Positions 46,469 to 54,421 are shown, counted from the first letter of the stretch. The stretch: 64,000 nucleotides of DNA from Corynebacterium hindlerae (GCF_014117265.1 NZ_CP059833.1:2077069-2141068); one strand, 5' to 3'. Notes: generated by a model not told the origin, from the sequence alone. Made by a program: numbers and translations.

Positions 46469-46500
46469 AAGGCCCGGTTCCGTAAGGGGATCGGGCCTTT
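46469..46500 (+). terminator. Terminator after fas
   Basis: AAGGCCCG (46469-46476) pairs with CGGGCCTT (46492-46499), followed by TTTC. It lies directly behind repeat B1. Confidence 0.75.
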
Positions 46501-46896
46501 CTAGTCCCGTCGGCCAGTTAACCCGGTAATCACAGATTCGGTCGCACTGGATGCGAGATTTGTGAGTTGAACATCAAAGTTTTTCTCAGGCTGCAAAGGA
46601 TCTCGCATGCAAACGGTTGCGCACTGCTGGGTCGGTTCGTGAGCTGCACCGTCGACATCAAATGCCCCCACATAGGGGGAGTTTTGGTGGGGGTGCAGCC
46701 GATTTTTCCTGTTCAACAATGTAAAAAATGTTGCATCCGACACTATTGGGCAATAATTAATTCTCAAACATACGGGGTAGGACTACTGTGAGGTGTGTCA
46801 GTTGAGAAAAAGTTTGCACTTCGGGTCACGAGTTGCCTTGAGAAGTGAGCGAAATGCAAAAATTTCTCATTCCTCCGCCATCGAACGGAAAAACTC
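46501..46896. other. Intergenic region before sdaC
   Basis: About 400 bases. A minus-strand open frame of 88 codons (46501-46767) is present but shows no family I recognise and no ribosome site; it may be chance or a remnant. The rest is AT-rich and should hold the sdaC promoter. No clear operator could be picked by eye. Confidence 0.35.
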
Positions 46897-48219
46897 ATGT
46901 CCCTCGTTACGGAATCTCGTGATTCACAACTAGGAAGCTCCGGCGACGCCGACCGATCACATGCTGCCCTCAAGTGGCAGAAGAACGACACCGTCTGGAT
47001 GCTCAGCCTCTTCGGTACTGCGATCGGTGCTGGCGTCCTGTTCCTGCCAATCAACGCAGGTGTCGGCGGTATTATCCCGCTGTTGATCATGACGTTTGTC
47101 GCTTTCCCAATGACCTTCTGGGCACACCGTGCTCTCACCAGGTTTGTCCTCTCGTCTTCCTCGGAAGAAGGAGACCTCACTGAGGCAGTGGAAGAACACC
47201 TCGGTTCCAAGGCTGGGTTGGCGATGACAGTTCTGTACTTCCTGTCGGTGTACCCAATCCTGTTGGTTTACTCCGTCACCATCACCAACACAGTTACCTC
47301 TTTCATGGAACACCAGCTCCACATGTCCGCTCCACCTCGTGGTTTGCTTGCTGGACTGTTGGTTGGCTCATTGATCTTGATCGTCAACTTTGGCTCAAAC
47401 GTAGTGGTCAAAGTGATGTCTGTCCTGGTTTTCCCGTTCATCGCTATCTTGGTGCTGCTCTCTCTCTACCTGATTCCACAGTGGAGCGGCGCACTGTTCA
47501 CTACGTTTAGCCTGGAATCGGTTTCCGCAGCTTCTGGCCACGGCCTTGCAGTTACGCTGCTGTTGCTCGTGCCAGTGATGGTGTTCTCGTTCAACCACTC
47601 GCCAATCATCTCTTCCTTTGCTAAAGAGAATAAGAAGATCTACGGTGCGAACAGCGATAAGAAGACCGGTCGAATCCTGGCTTCCGCTGAAATTCTGATG
47701 GTTGTTGTGGTCATGCTGTTCGTTTTCTCGACCGCTTTGTCGCTGAGCCCAGAAAACATCGCTGAGGCCAAGGCGCAAAACATCACGATTTTGTCCTACC
47801 TGGCTAATCACTTCGATGATCCAGTGATCGCTTGGGTTGCACCAGTTGTTGCCATCATCGCCGTCGCAAAGTCCTTCCTGGGGCACTACCTGGGCGCAGC
47901 TGAGGGCTTTGAAGGCATTGTCAAGCGCGCGTCGAGTAATAAGAAATTTGCAGAAGGTAAGTCCCTGCACAACTTCACGTTGATGTTCATGCTGGTCAGC
48001 TCTTGGCTCGTGGCTTGGGCTAACCCTTCCATCTTGGGAATGATTGAAACCCTGTGTGGCCCAACGATTGCAATCCTGCTCTTCCTGCTGCCGCAATACG
48101 CGATCTACAAGGTTCCAGCATTGAAGCGATTCCGTGGGCACTTTGGTAACTACTTCACCACAGTCATCGGTGTCGTTGCGGTGTGCACCATCGTCTACAA
48201 CATCTTCCAGGTTTTCTAA
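46897..48219 (+). CDS. sdaC: Serine/proton symporter, HAAAP (SdaC/Stp) family
   Basis: The 440-residue protein has about eleven membrane helices and the family signature FGTAIGAGVLFLPI near residue 40. The FSFNHSPIISSFA segment near residue 230 is also typical of SdaC. The direct neighbour sdaA supports L-serine as substrate; threonine is an alternative in this family. GGAAAAAC precedes the ATG. It starts a three-gene cluster: transporter, serine dehydratase and PAS-HTH regulator. Confidence 0.9.
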   Translation: MSLVTESRDSQLGSSGDADRSHAALKWQKNDTVWMLSLFGTAIGAGVLFLPINAGVGGIIPLLIMTFVAFPMTFWAHRALTRFVLSSSSEEGDLTEAVEEHLGSKAGLAMTVLYFLSVYPILLVYSVTITNTVTSFMEHQLHMSAPPRGLLAGLLVGSLILIVNFGSNVVVKVMSVLVFPFIAILVLLSLYLIPQWSGALFTTFSLESVSAASGHGLAVTLLLLVPVMVFSFNHSPIISSFAKENKKIYGANSDKKTGRILASAEILMVVVVMLFVFSTALSLSPENIAEAKAQNITILSYLANHFDDPVIAWVAPVVAIIAVAKSFLGHYLGAAEGFEGIVKRASSNKKFAEGKSLHNFTLMFMLVSSWLVAWANPSILGMIETLCGPTIAILLFLLPQYAIYKVPALKRFRGHFGNYFTTVIGVVAVCTIVYNIFQVF

Positions 48220-48257
48220 ACAGCTGCTGCTGGAATTGAAAAAGGAGTAATAAGGCC

Positions 48258-49643
48258 GTGTTCATCAGCATCTTCGAAATGTTCAAAATCGGAATCGGGC
48301 CGTCGAGCTCACACACTCTTGGTCCTATGAAAGCAGCCAAGAGCTTTGTCGACGAGCTGGAAGCATCAGAACTCATCAGCATGGTGGATCGCGTCAGTGC
48401 TGAAGTGTATGGTTCATTGTCACTGACCGGCAAGGGACATGCCACCGACAATGCGATCATCATGGGCCTGGCGGGGTTTGAACCAGAGACGGTCGACATC
48501 GATCAGATGCCAATTTTCCTCGATACCGTTCGCTCCACGAACAAGCTGAATATCGGTAGCTCGCAAAAGGAGGTAGCCTTCGACGGGGAGAATGGGATCG
48601 TCTTCCGCAGTGACTTCCATCCTGCTCACGAAAACACGATGTCGCTGACTGCTTACCGTGGCGAAGAGGAAGTCCTCACTAAGTTCTACTGTTCCATTGG
48701 CGGTGGCTTCGTTATGCCGGCTTCGGAGATCGGAAAGCGATGCGATACGCACCAGCCAGTGCCATATCCGTACCCAACTGCCGATGCTTTGCTCCGACTC
48801 TGTAATCAAAAGGGGCTCAGTATCCCAGAGCTGGCCATGGCGAATGAAATTGCAGCTCATGGTGAGCAAAAGGTCCGGGAGCATATGGCACGGGTATGGG
48901 AAGTCATGCAGGAAGGCATTGATCGGGGGCTCCATACAGACGGAGTGCTGCCGGGGCCAATGCGAATCCCTCGTCGTGCCGCAGCACTGAAGCATCGCAT
49001 TGAGTCCAAAGATGCTCCCCACCGGTTGGGCGCCCTGGAAAGCGTCAACTGGGTGAACATGATTGCCTTCGCAGTGAGCGAAACCAATGCAGCCGGTGGT
49101 CGAGTGGTGACCGCACCTACCAATGGTGCGTGTGGCATTGTTCCAGCAGTCTTGGCCTACTATGACAAATTCGTCGAGAAGGTCACCCCAGACAGCTACG
49201 CTGACTATTTCTTGACCTGCACCCAAATCGGAGCTCTGTACAAGATGAATGCCTCTATTTCTGGTGCCGAAGTTGGTTGTCAGGGTGAGGTGGGGGTTGC
49301 TTGTTCAATGGCAGCTGCAGGCTTGGCGCAACTGTTGGGCGGAACTCCAGCCCAGGTATGCAGTGCTGCGGAGATCGCAATGGAGCACAACCTTGGGCTC
49401 ACCTGTGACCCCATCTGTGGGCAAGTCCAAGTTCCTTGTGTAGAACGAAACGCCATTGGTGCTGTGAAGGCAATCAACTCCGCCACGATGGCGATAAACC
49501 GAGACTCCGAGCCAGCAGTGTCGCTCGATTCGGTCATTGCAACAATGTATGCAACCGGAAAAGACATGGACAATAAGTACCGTGAAACTTCTGCCGGCGG
49601 TCTGGCCAAAGTGGTATTTCCAGTACTTTTGCCTTGCTCGTAG
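48258..49643 (+). CDS. sdaA: L-serine dehydratase, single-chain iron-sulfur type
   Basis: SdaA deaminates L-serine to pyruvate and ammonia. The 461-residue protein has the beta-type N-terminal domain (FKIGIGPSSSHTLGPM) and the catalytic alpha domain with NGACGIVPAVL, and Cys residues in GCQGEVGVACSMA and LTCDPICGQVQVPC that bind the oxygen-sensitive 4Fe-4S cluster. The start is GTG 48258, preceded by AAAGGAG. It lies 38 bases after sdaC and is surely cotranscribed. This cluster gives serine catabolism, opposed to SerB-driven synthesis. Confidence 0.96.
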   Translation: MFISIFEMFKIGIGPSSSHTLGPMKAAKSFVDELEASELISMVDRVSAEVYGSLSLTGKGHATDNAIIMGLAGFEPETVDIDQMPIFLDTVRSTNKLNIGSSQKEVAFDGENGIVFRSDFHPAHENTMSLTAYRGEEEVLTKFYCSIGGGFVMPASEIGKRCDTHQPVPYPYPTADALLRLCNQKGLSIPELAMANEIAAHGEQKVREHMARVWEVMQEGIDRGLHTDGVLPGPMRIPRRAAALKHRIESKDAPHRLGALESVNWVNMIAFAVSETNAAGGRVVTAPTNGACGIVPAVLAYYDKFVEKVTPDSYADYFLTCTQIGALYKMNASISGAEVGCQGEVGVACSMAAAGLAQLLGGTPAQVCSAAEIAMEHNLGLTCDPICGQVQVPCVERNAIGAVKAINSATMAINRDSEPAVSLDSVIATMYATGKDMDNKYRETSAGGLAKVVFPVLLPCS

Positions 49644-49671
49644 TATTAAAATCAGGCAAGAAAGTTCTCAC

Positions 49672-49706
49672 CACCTCGACACATCAACTACCGGTGTGTC
49701 GAGGTG
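49672..49706 (+). terminator. Perfect hairpin between sdaA and its regulator gene
   Basis: CACCTCGACACA (49672-49683) pairs over 12 bp with TGTGTCGAGGTG (49695-49706) around an 11-nt loop. There is no T-run. It lies 34 bases before the regulator start, so it may be a partial terminator or a target for control of regulator expression. Confidence 0.6.
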
Positions 49707-49739
49707 ATGTGCAGTGGTTATGTAGAGAAGATGATGGCG

Positions 49740-50594
49740 ATGAAACAAGATCCGAAAGCAATGCAACATCTCATGATGTCAGCTCCGGTCCGGGATCGGC
49801 AGGATCTATATGATCGATACGTGCCGTTGGTGGAATTTCTTGGCCAGGCCATCGGTCCCAATTGTGAAATCGTGCTTCACGACCTAACTGTTCCCGACGA
49901 GTCAATCATTGCGATCGTAAACGGCCACATTAGTGGTCGAAAGCTCGGCGGCCCAGTTACGAATTTTGCATTGTGGTTCATGCGTCAGGGGGCAAAGTCT
50001 TCTGTGCCATATGTGGCAGGCTATCGCGCAGTAAACGGCGCTGGAAGGATCTGTCGATCTTCAAGCTACTTCATCAGAAACGAACAAAATGAACTCATCG
50101 GAATGATCTGCGTCAACGTAGACATTACTGATTTTGTTCAGTTTCACCGATTCGTTGGGCCGCAAATCGGCCAATCGACACCAGTGGTAGCCAACGGTTA
50201 CGAAGATGAAGTGGAAATGCTGCCAATGCCTGACCCCATTGAGGATCAGCCGGTGGATTTGGGTGGCTTCCAGGACTTAAGTCCGGTCGACGAGGTGAAG
50301 AAACAAGCAGTGATGGACTTCACCACGCCGTCAGCACCTAAAACCGTTGCAGAAGACACGATGGAAAATCTGCAATCCAACCTGGACAACCTACTGGAGT
50401 CAATGCTTGGTGGTGCGATTGCGAAATATGGTTATGTGATCGAGAAGATGGGGGTAGACGAACGGCTCAACGTGGTTTCCGATCTGGATGAAGCAGGGTT
50501 CTATCTGCTCAAAGGCGGAATTGCGGCTACCGCAGCCAAGCTCGGCGTGTCTGAGGCGACCATCTACCGCTATTTGGTGCGCGTGCGGCAATAA
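49740..50594 (+). CDS. YheO/DauR-like PAS-HTH transcriptional regulator
   Basis: The roughly 284-residue protein has an N-terminal YheO-like PAS domain (about residues 15-125, with IGPNCEIVLHDL and GMICVNVD) and a C-terminal HTH_22-type helix-turn-helix (LLKGGIAATAAKLGVSEATIYRYL). A linker of about 60 residues with acidic and Pro-rich sequence separates them. Relatives such as DauR control amino acid catabolism. It follows sdaC-sdaA in the same direction and most likely regulates that pair. I chose ATG 49740, nine bases behind AGAGAAG; ATGs at 49731 and 49734 sit on that site. Confidence 0.85.
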   Translation: MKQDPKAMQHLMMSAPVRDRQDLYDRYVPLVEFLGQAIGPNCEIVLHDLTVPDESIIAIVNGHISGRKLGGPVTNFALWFMRQGAKSSVPYVAGYRAVNGAGRICRSSSYFIRNEQNELIGMICVNVDITDFVQFHRFVGPQIGQSTPVVANGYEDEVEMLPMPDPIEDQPVDLGGFQDLSPVDEVKKQAVMDFTTPSAPKTVAEDTMENLQSNLDNLLESMLGGAIAKYGYVIEKMGVDERLNVVSDLDEAGFYLLKGGIAATAAKLGVSEATIYRYLVRVRQ

Positions 50595-50612
50595 GCGCTA
50601 AAAACCCAATAC

Positions 50613-50648
50613 GCCCGGCAACCTGCAAAATTGAGGTTGCTGGGCTTT
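50613..50648 (+). terminator. Terminator after the serine cluster
   Basis: GCCCGGCAACCT (50613-50624) pairs with AGGTTGCTGGGC (50634-50645), one G-U pair, followed by TTT. It also faces the leftward winged-helix gene that ends at 50661. Confidence 0.8.
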
Positions 50649-50660
50649 GGCGTTTGGTCA

Positions 50661-50954
50661 CTAGCCTGCAATTGCTTGGAGTGTGGCGAGGTGGGTGTGC
50701 CAGGCCTTAAGCCCGTCGCTGGTGAGAGACAGTTTTGTTTGCGGCTTCTTGCCGACGAACCCCTTTTTAATCTTCACGTACCCCAGTTCTTCCAAGGCAG
50801 ACGCGTGCTTGAAGAGGGGGGAGTCGGTGGTAGCGATATAGTCTCGTAGGTCTTTGAAAACCATCGAATCCACTCCTGACAATGCTGCTACCAGGGAGAA
50901 TCGCAAGGGGTTGCTGAATGCAGGGTTGAGGTCGAGGCGGGGGTGAGCGCTCAT
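50661..50954 (-). CDS. Winged-helix regulator (HTH_34, MarR/PadR-like)
   Basis: The 97-residue protein consists of a single winged helix: LDLNPAFSNPLRFSLVAAL, then SMVFKDLRDYIATTDSPLFKHASALEELGYVKIKKGF and a KTKLSLTSDG wing. This is the HTH_34 family of small DNA-binding regulators, often paired with a membrane protein gene. Its ATG overlaps the stop of exactly such a gene (ATGA), but that gene carries an internal stop codon. The target is probably its own operon, an inference from the arrangement. Confidence 0.85.
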   Translation of the reverse strand: MSAHPRLDLNPAFSNPLRFSLVAALSGVDSMVFKDLRDYIATTDSPLFKHASALEELGYVKIKKGFVGKKPQTKLSLTSDGLKAWHTHLATLQAIAG

Positions 50955-51364
50955 CGGACTACTCGATTCACGATTGCTTCCCAGGTTGTGCCAGCGACAG
51001 CTAGCAGGAGGAAGATAGTGGACAGGAACATTGCTGTGTCGAGGCTCGCGTGGAGGACCGTGGCGAGGACCTACGTGATCGCCCACAGGGACATCATTAC
51101 GCCCCATCGTTTGCCGAAACCTCGGCGTGTGGCTGGTTGGACGATAGCAAACACACCGAGCATAGAGCAGAACACTACGGTCCAGGTGACGCTGAGGATG
51201 GTGGGGATCAGTGAATCCGGTGCCCAATGCCTGCCCATGACGTAGATCGTTCCGGCAGTGCACAAGGCCACGTACGTGATCCACACTGGATTGAAGCTAC
51301 TGGCGCGGGAGGAAAGAGAGTTAGCGAGTTGAAGTTGTTCGCGGGCTTGTTCTGGGGTGGTCAT
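50951..51364 (-). pseudogene. Membrane protein gene interrupted by an in-frame TAG
   Basis: The reading frame starts MTTPEQAREQLQLANSL behind AAGGAG, and has membrane segments near residues 28-45 and 55-75. After residue 97 (MSLWAIT) it meets TAG (51073-51071). In the same frame it continues VLATVLHASLDTAMFLSTIF and a last membrane helix to NRVVR and TGA, whose stop overlaps the next gene's ATG. The intact continuation and overlap show that the original gene was 137 codons long and that a single base change broke it. The shape (four helices plus HTH_34 partner) is a common pair in actinobacteria. A Tyr codon could have given this TAG. Confidence 0.85.
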
Positions 51365-51452
51365 TGTTGGGCTCCTTGGTGGGTGTTGTGCTGACAAGCT
51401 TGAGTAAAGAAACAACTTTCCATGTTGGCAAGAGCTTTCCAGAAACTCGTGC

Positions 51453-51547
51453 CGGATTTGGTAATGCAAACTGACGAAAATCCAGGTAAAAGTACAGTTT
51501 GCATTACCAAATCCGACAGGAGATACCTTCTGCATTGCCCCATCCGA
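51453..51547. repeat. Family B inverted repeat, copy B2 with extra half-site
   Basis: Perfect 21-bp arms (51453-51473 and 51495-51515) surround a 21-nt loop; the core is CGGATTTGGTAATGCAAACT. A degenerate additional right arm (TGCATTGCCCCATCCGA, 51531-51547, 14 of 17 bases) follows. B2 lies between the broken membrane gene and acpS. Together with B1 it brackets the 5-kb block between fas and acpS. Confidence 0.92.
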
Positions 51548-51633
51548 TGACGCAGTGCACATGTTCTCGACCAGCACCGGTGCTCGCATTTAGTAGGCTT
51601 AACCGCATCATCTGATTAGATACGGGAGCTTAC

Positions 51634-52008
51634 TTGTTCGTTGGCATTGACCTTGTCCACATCCCCGGTTTTGCTACGCAATTAGAACAGCCAGGGTCGC
51701 GCTTCTTGGAGGTATTTCACCCGCTAGAGTTGCGACGTGCAACCAGGAAAACCAACCGCACCCAGCATCTCGCCGGGTGCTGGGCGGCAAAAGAAGCCTT
51801 CGTCAAAGCCTGGTCGCAATCCATGTATGACCAGCCACCAGTTGCAGAGGAAATGATCTGGTCACAGCTTTGCATCGAGCAAGATCAGTGGGGGCGCGTG
51901 CGCCTACGCCAAGACTTGGTTGCTGCCCATGTCGAAGTCTCGATTAGCCACGACGGCGACTACGCCACGGCGGTGTGCTTGTTGGAACCAGCACCCGCGG
52001 ACCGCTAA
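51634..52008 (+). CDS. acpS: Holo-ACP synthase / FAS-I phosphopantetheinyl transferase
   Basis: AcpS transfers 4'-phosphopantetheine from CoA to the ACP serine of FAS-I. The 124-residue protein has GIDLVHIPGF at the N-terminus (Mg ligand Asp) and AGCWAAKEAFVKAW (Mg ligand Glu and the KEA motif), with ISHDGDYATAV near the end. The likely start is TTG 51634 behind GGGAGC. In mycobacteria acpS follows fas directly; here five genes and two B repeats lie between. It is convergent with fasR. Confidence 0.93.
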   Translation: MFVGIDLVHIPGFATQLEQPGSRFLEVFHPLELRRATRKTNRTQHLAGCWAAKEAFVKAWSQSMYDQPPVAEEMIWSQLCIEQDQWGRVRLRQDLVAAHVEVSISHDGDYATAVCLLEPAPADR

Positions 52009-52010
52009 CC

Positions 52011-52102
52011 GCGAGACCTGGAATTCGAGAGCGGGAGCTGCAAATCTGCTATTTTTGCTTTTAGGGTATTTTATTCACCTAGACTCGAATTCCAGGTCCC
52101 GC
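52011..52102. repeat. Family D inverted repeat
   Basis: Arms of 19 nt (52011-52029 and 52084-52102) pair at 18 of 19 positions; the core is GACCTGGAATTCGAG. The loop is 54 nt and AT-rich, containing GCTATTTTTGCTTTTAGGG. It fills the acpS-fasR spacer, starting two bases after the acpS stop, and could serve as a terminator for both genes. I found no second copy in the window. Confidence 0.85.
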
Positions 52103-52121
52103 ACATTAGCGATGCAGGCTG

Positions 52122-52739
52122 CTACACCTGGGCGACGGCAAACAGATATGCCACAAGCATCCGTTTTATTTCTGCGACGGTAGCGTCGAAGGAGTGTTCA
52201 TCCTCGCGGATCCCGTAATTGAGTAGGGAAGTGACGGTGTGGATCAGGATTCCAGCCAGTCCGAGCCTCATATCTAGTGGTGCGCGGGGTGCGAGAGGTT
52301 CCATGACTGCCGCGATAATGGACAGCATTTCCTTCTCGGTTGCGGCTGCGGTGGCGCGGGTCGCTGGGGTGGATTGAACGGCGTGCCACACGGCGCGCCG
52401 GGAGGGGTCCTCTTTCCAGAGCTTGGCAAGGTGGTCGATGAATTCGTCAAGGAATTCCGGCCACTGTAGTGCGGGGACGCGCTTGGAGAATGCGTTGAGT
52501 TCGGCGACGATCGCTGCGGTATCTTCGCGGTCGAGTTCGCAGATCAGTACATATTTGTTGGCGAAGAATTGGTACAACGTGCCGATGGGAACCTCGGCTC
52601 TGCGGGCCACTTCGTCGAACGTGAATGACTCGAATCCGGCGTCGACAAGCACGGCGCGCGCCGACGACAAAATACGGCTGTACTTTTCGCGGCTGCGCTG
52701 CTGCGCGGGACGACGACGGGGGACGAGGATCTCGGACAT
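52122..52739 (-). CDS. fasR: TetR-family regulator of fatty acid synthesis (FasR)
   Basis: The 205-residue protein has a TetR DNA-binding domain (about residues 15-65: YSRILSSARAVLVDAGFESF, and the VPIGTLYQFFANKYVLI helix-turn-helix end) and a larger all-helical ligand domain. The gene order fas...acpS-fasR-bcp matches C. glutamicum, where FasR represses fasA, fasB and accD genes in response to acyl-CoA. The symbol therefore rests on family plus synteny. I chose ATG 52739, four bases after the bcp stop, rather than an upstream ATG within bcp. It is coupled to bcp. Confidence 0.85.
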   Translation of the reverse strand: MSEILVPRRRPAQQRSREKYSRILSSARAVLVDAGFESFTFDEVARRAEVPIGTLYQFFANKYVLICELDREDTAAIVAELNAFSKRVPALQWPEFLDEFIDHLAKLWKEDPSRRAVWHAVQSTPATRATAAATEKEMLSIIAAVMEPLAPRAPLDMRLGLAGILIHTVTSLLNYGIREDEHSFDATVAEIKRMLVAYLFAVAQV

Positions 52740-52743
52740 GACT

Positions 52744-53211
52744 TTAGCTGGATACCCCGAGCTCGCGAAGGACGCGCGCAACGTGACCGGTAGCACGAAC
52801 GTTGTAGAGCGCCAGGCCGATGCGTCCGTCGGCTTCGATGAGGAACGTCGAGCGGATAACCCCTTCGACGATCTTGCCGTAGTTCTTCTTCTCCCCGAAT
52901 GCTCCGTATGCCTTCATAACCTCACGGGAAGGGTCGGAAAGTAATGGGAAGTTCAGGTCGTGGTCGGCGCGGAACTTCGTGAGTTTTTCAGGAGCGTCGG
53001 GGGAAATGCCGACGACTTTAATCCCGACCTCGTTGAGTGGGGCGAGGCTGTCGCGGAAATCGCAGGCTTCTTTGGTACAGCCTGGGGTGTTTGCGCGCGG
53101 GTAGAAGAACAGGACAACCCGTTCGCCACGGAAGTCGGAAAGGGAGACGGTTGCTCCGGTGTCATCGCTTAGGCTGAATTCTGGGGCAGGGGTGCCAACG
53201 TCAAGTCTCAT
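52744..53211 (-). CDS. bcp: Thioredoxin-dependent peroxiredoxin (Bcp/PrxQ)
   Basis: Bcp reduces organic and hydrogen peroxides, using thioredoxin. The 155-residue protein has the PrxQ pattern PRANTPGCTKEACDFRD with peroxidatic Cys45 and resolving Cys50. I chose ATG 53211 (MRLDVGTPAPEF), the normal N-terminus; the frame stays open upstream through non-homologous sequence. The fasR gene starts four bases after its stop, so the two are one transcription unit. Confidence 0.95.
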   Translation of the reverse strand: MRLDVGTPAPEFSLSDDTGATVSLSDFRGERVVLFFYPRANTPGCTKEACDFRDSLAPLNEVGIKVVGISPDAPEKLTKFRADHDLNFPLLSDPSREVMKAYGAFGEKKNYGKIVEGVIRSTFLIEADGRIGLALYNVRATGHVARVLRELGVSS

Positions 53212-53314
53212 GCGTTTTAGCTTACCGTGAGCATGCTTTGCTGCAGCGCGGGCACCTAAACAGGTAGAGTTAAGCGAAGTAAGCACTAACTCTTTTAATT
53301 TCGGGAGACACCTC

Positions 53315-53593
53315 GTGGCACGCAACATCGATGACATCCAGCGCGACATTGAACGCACTCGCCGTCAGCTCGCTAGCACCCTTGACCAGCTGGCAGAACG
53401 CAGCCGCCCACAGGCGCTGGTAAGCGACGCGCAGCAGTCTTTGGCGGTTAAGCTGCAGGATCCGAAGATTCAGGCTGCCATCGGTGGCGCTGTACTCGTT
53501 GTTGCAGGCTTGATCGGGCTATCTGTTGCTAGCTCCCGGAAGAAGAACCGCGACCTGAAAGCGATCCAGCGGATGCTCGCTGAGCGTTCCTAA
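53315..53593 (+). CDS. DUF3618 family protein
   Basis: The 92-residue protein begins ARNIDDIQRDIERTRRQLASTLDQLAERSRP, the DUF3618 signature, followed by one membrane helix (about residues 55-73) and a short basic tail. It matches Rv2520c beside bcp in mycobacteria. Function is unknown; the helix-rich soluble part plus one membrane anchor suggests a membrane-associated structural role. Start GTG 53315 follows GGGAGA. Confidence 0.92.
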   Translation: MARNIDDIQRDIERTRRQLASTLDQLAERSRPQALVSDAQQSLAVKLQDPKIQAAIGGAVLVVAGLIGLSVASSRKKNRDLKAIQRMLAERS

Positions 53594-53607
53594 TAGATAA
53601 AAAGCAG

Positions 53608-53653
53608 CGGCCGCGACGGGGCAATAGAAGCCTTTGTCGCGGCCGTTTTTTCT
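53608..53653. terminator. Bidirectional terminator between the DUF3618 gene and pncA
   Basis: CGGCCGCGAC (53608-53617) pairs with GTCGCGGCCG (53636-53645) and is followed by a T-run; on the other strand the stem ends in TTTTTATC. It serves both convergent genes. Confidence 0.9.
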
Positions 53654-54217
53654 CTACACCAGGGTAGCCCCGGCGTCTTCCATTTCCTGGAGCGCTAGTT
53701 CTGCATATTCTTTATTCATCGGTGCAACTAGGTCGGTCAAAACCCGAACCTTGAAGCCCTTTCGCACTGCATCCAGCACTGTTTCCCGGACGACGAAGTC
53801 CGTAGCGATACCGGCGATGTCAAGGTGTGTGATGCCGTGTTCCTTAAGGTAATCCTCCAGCAGAACGCCCTGGCAAGCTCCCTCAAAACCGGAATATACT
53901 GGCGTGTACTGGCCCTTGGGGAACAGCGCCGTGGGAGGAAACTCTGCGAAAGCGAGATCGAGGGCCGGATGGAACTCAGCCCCCAGCGAATCCGCTACGC
54001 AGTGCACAGGCCAAGTATCCAAATAATCTGGATTCTTTGAAAAGTGAGTCCCTGGCTTGATGTGCCAGTCCCTGGTGGCGAGTACGTAGTCATAGTGGTG
54101 TTCGCTACGAACGAGTTCCGCAATCTTTTCCCCAACGATATTCCCATTAGCAGCAGGTATTGCGCCACCAGGGCAAAAATCATTTTGAACATCAACGATG
54201 AGCAGTGCGGAAGACAT
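53654..54217 (-). CDS. pncA: Nicotinamidase-family protein lacking the catalytic cysteine
   Basis: The 187-residue protein aligns with PncA over its whole length. Asp9 in VDVQNDF and Lys101 in FPKGQY are present, as are metal ligands Asp50, His52 and His58 in TRDWHIKPGTHF. The nucleophile region, normally ATD-(Y/H/F)-C-V-R, reads ATDFVVRE, so residue 142 is Val (codon GTC) instead of Cys. Classical PncA chemistry needs that Cys, so the enzyme may be inactive, use another activity, or the base call may be wrong. pncA would normally feed nicotinate to PncB, encoded at 18070-19425. A symbol is given for the family, not for proven activity. Confidence 0.88.
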   Translation of the reverse strand: MSSALLIVDVQNDFCPGGAIPAANGNIVGEKIAELVRSEHHYDYVLATRDWHIKPGTHFSKNPDYLDTWPVHCVADSLGAEFHPALDLAFAEFPPTALFPKGQYTPVYSGFEGACQGVLLEDYLKEHGITHLDIAGIATDFVVRETVLDAVRKGFKVRVLTDLVAPMNKEYAELALQEMEDAGATLV

Positions 54218-54321
54218 GCATACAATGTTACCGAAGGCATATATAAAACAGACAAATGTGTCCTAAGAGCTGGTGAATGGATGACTAATCCGTGCCGATC
54301 CAGTGAAGGGGCTCTAGTGAT

Positions 54322-54421
54322 GAAAACCGGGAAGCATTTCCCGGGTTTCGGGGTAAAAAGTTCAAAAAAGCAGCAGTGAAGCTCGATTCTCTGACGAGAT
54401 CCGGGAAACGCTTCCCGGGAA
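54322..54421. repeat. Family C palindromic element, two-hairpin copy C3/C4
   Basis: The first hairpin contains AACCGGGAA...TTTCCCGGGTTTCGG (54325-54351). The second starts GAGATCCGGGAAACGCTTCCCGGG at 54396. The gap between the end of TTTCGG (54351) and GAGATCC (54396) is 44 nt, the same as in copy C1. The spacers themselves differ, except for a loose AAGCAGCAG / CTTGCTGCAG resemblance. It lies between pncA and the prophage attachment site. Confidence 0.85.

Noticed and set aside
46501..46767. Minus-strand frame of 88 codons between fas and sdaC
   Set aside because: No ribosome site, no recognised family; kept only as a remark in the intergenic entry.
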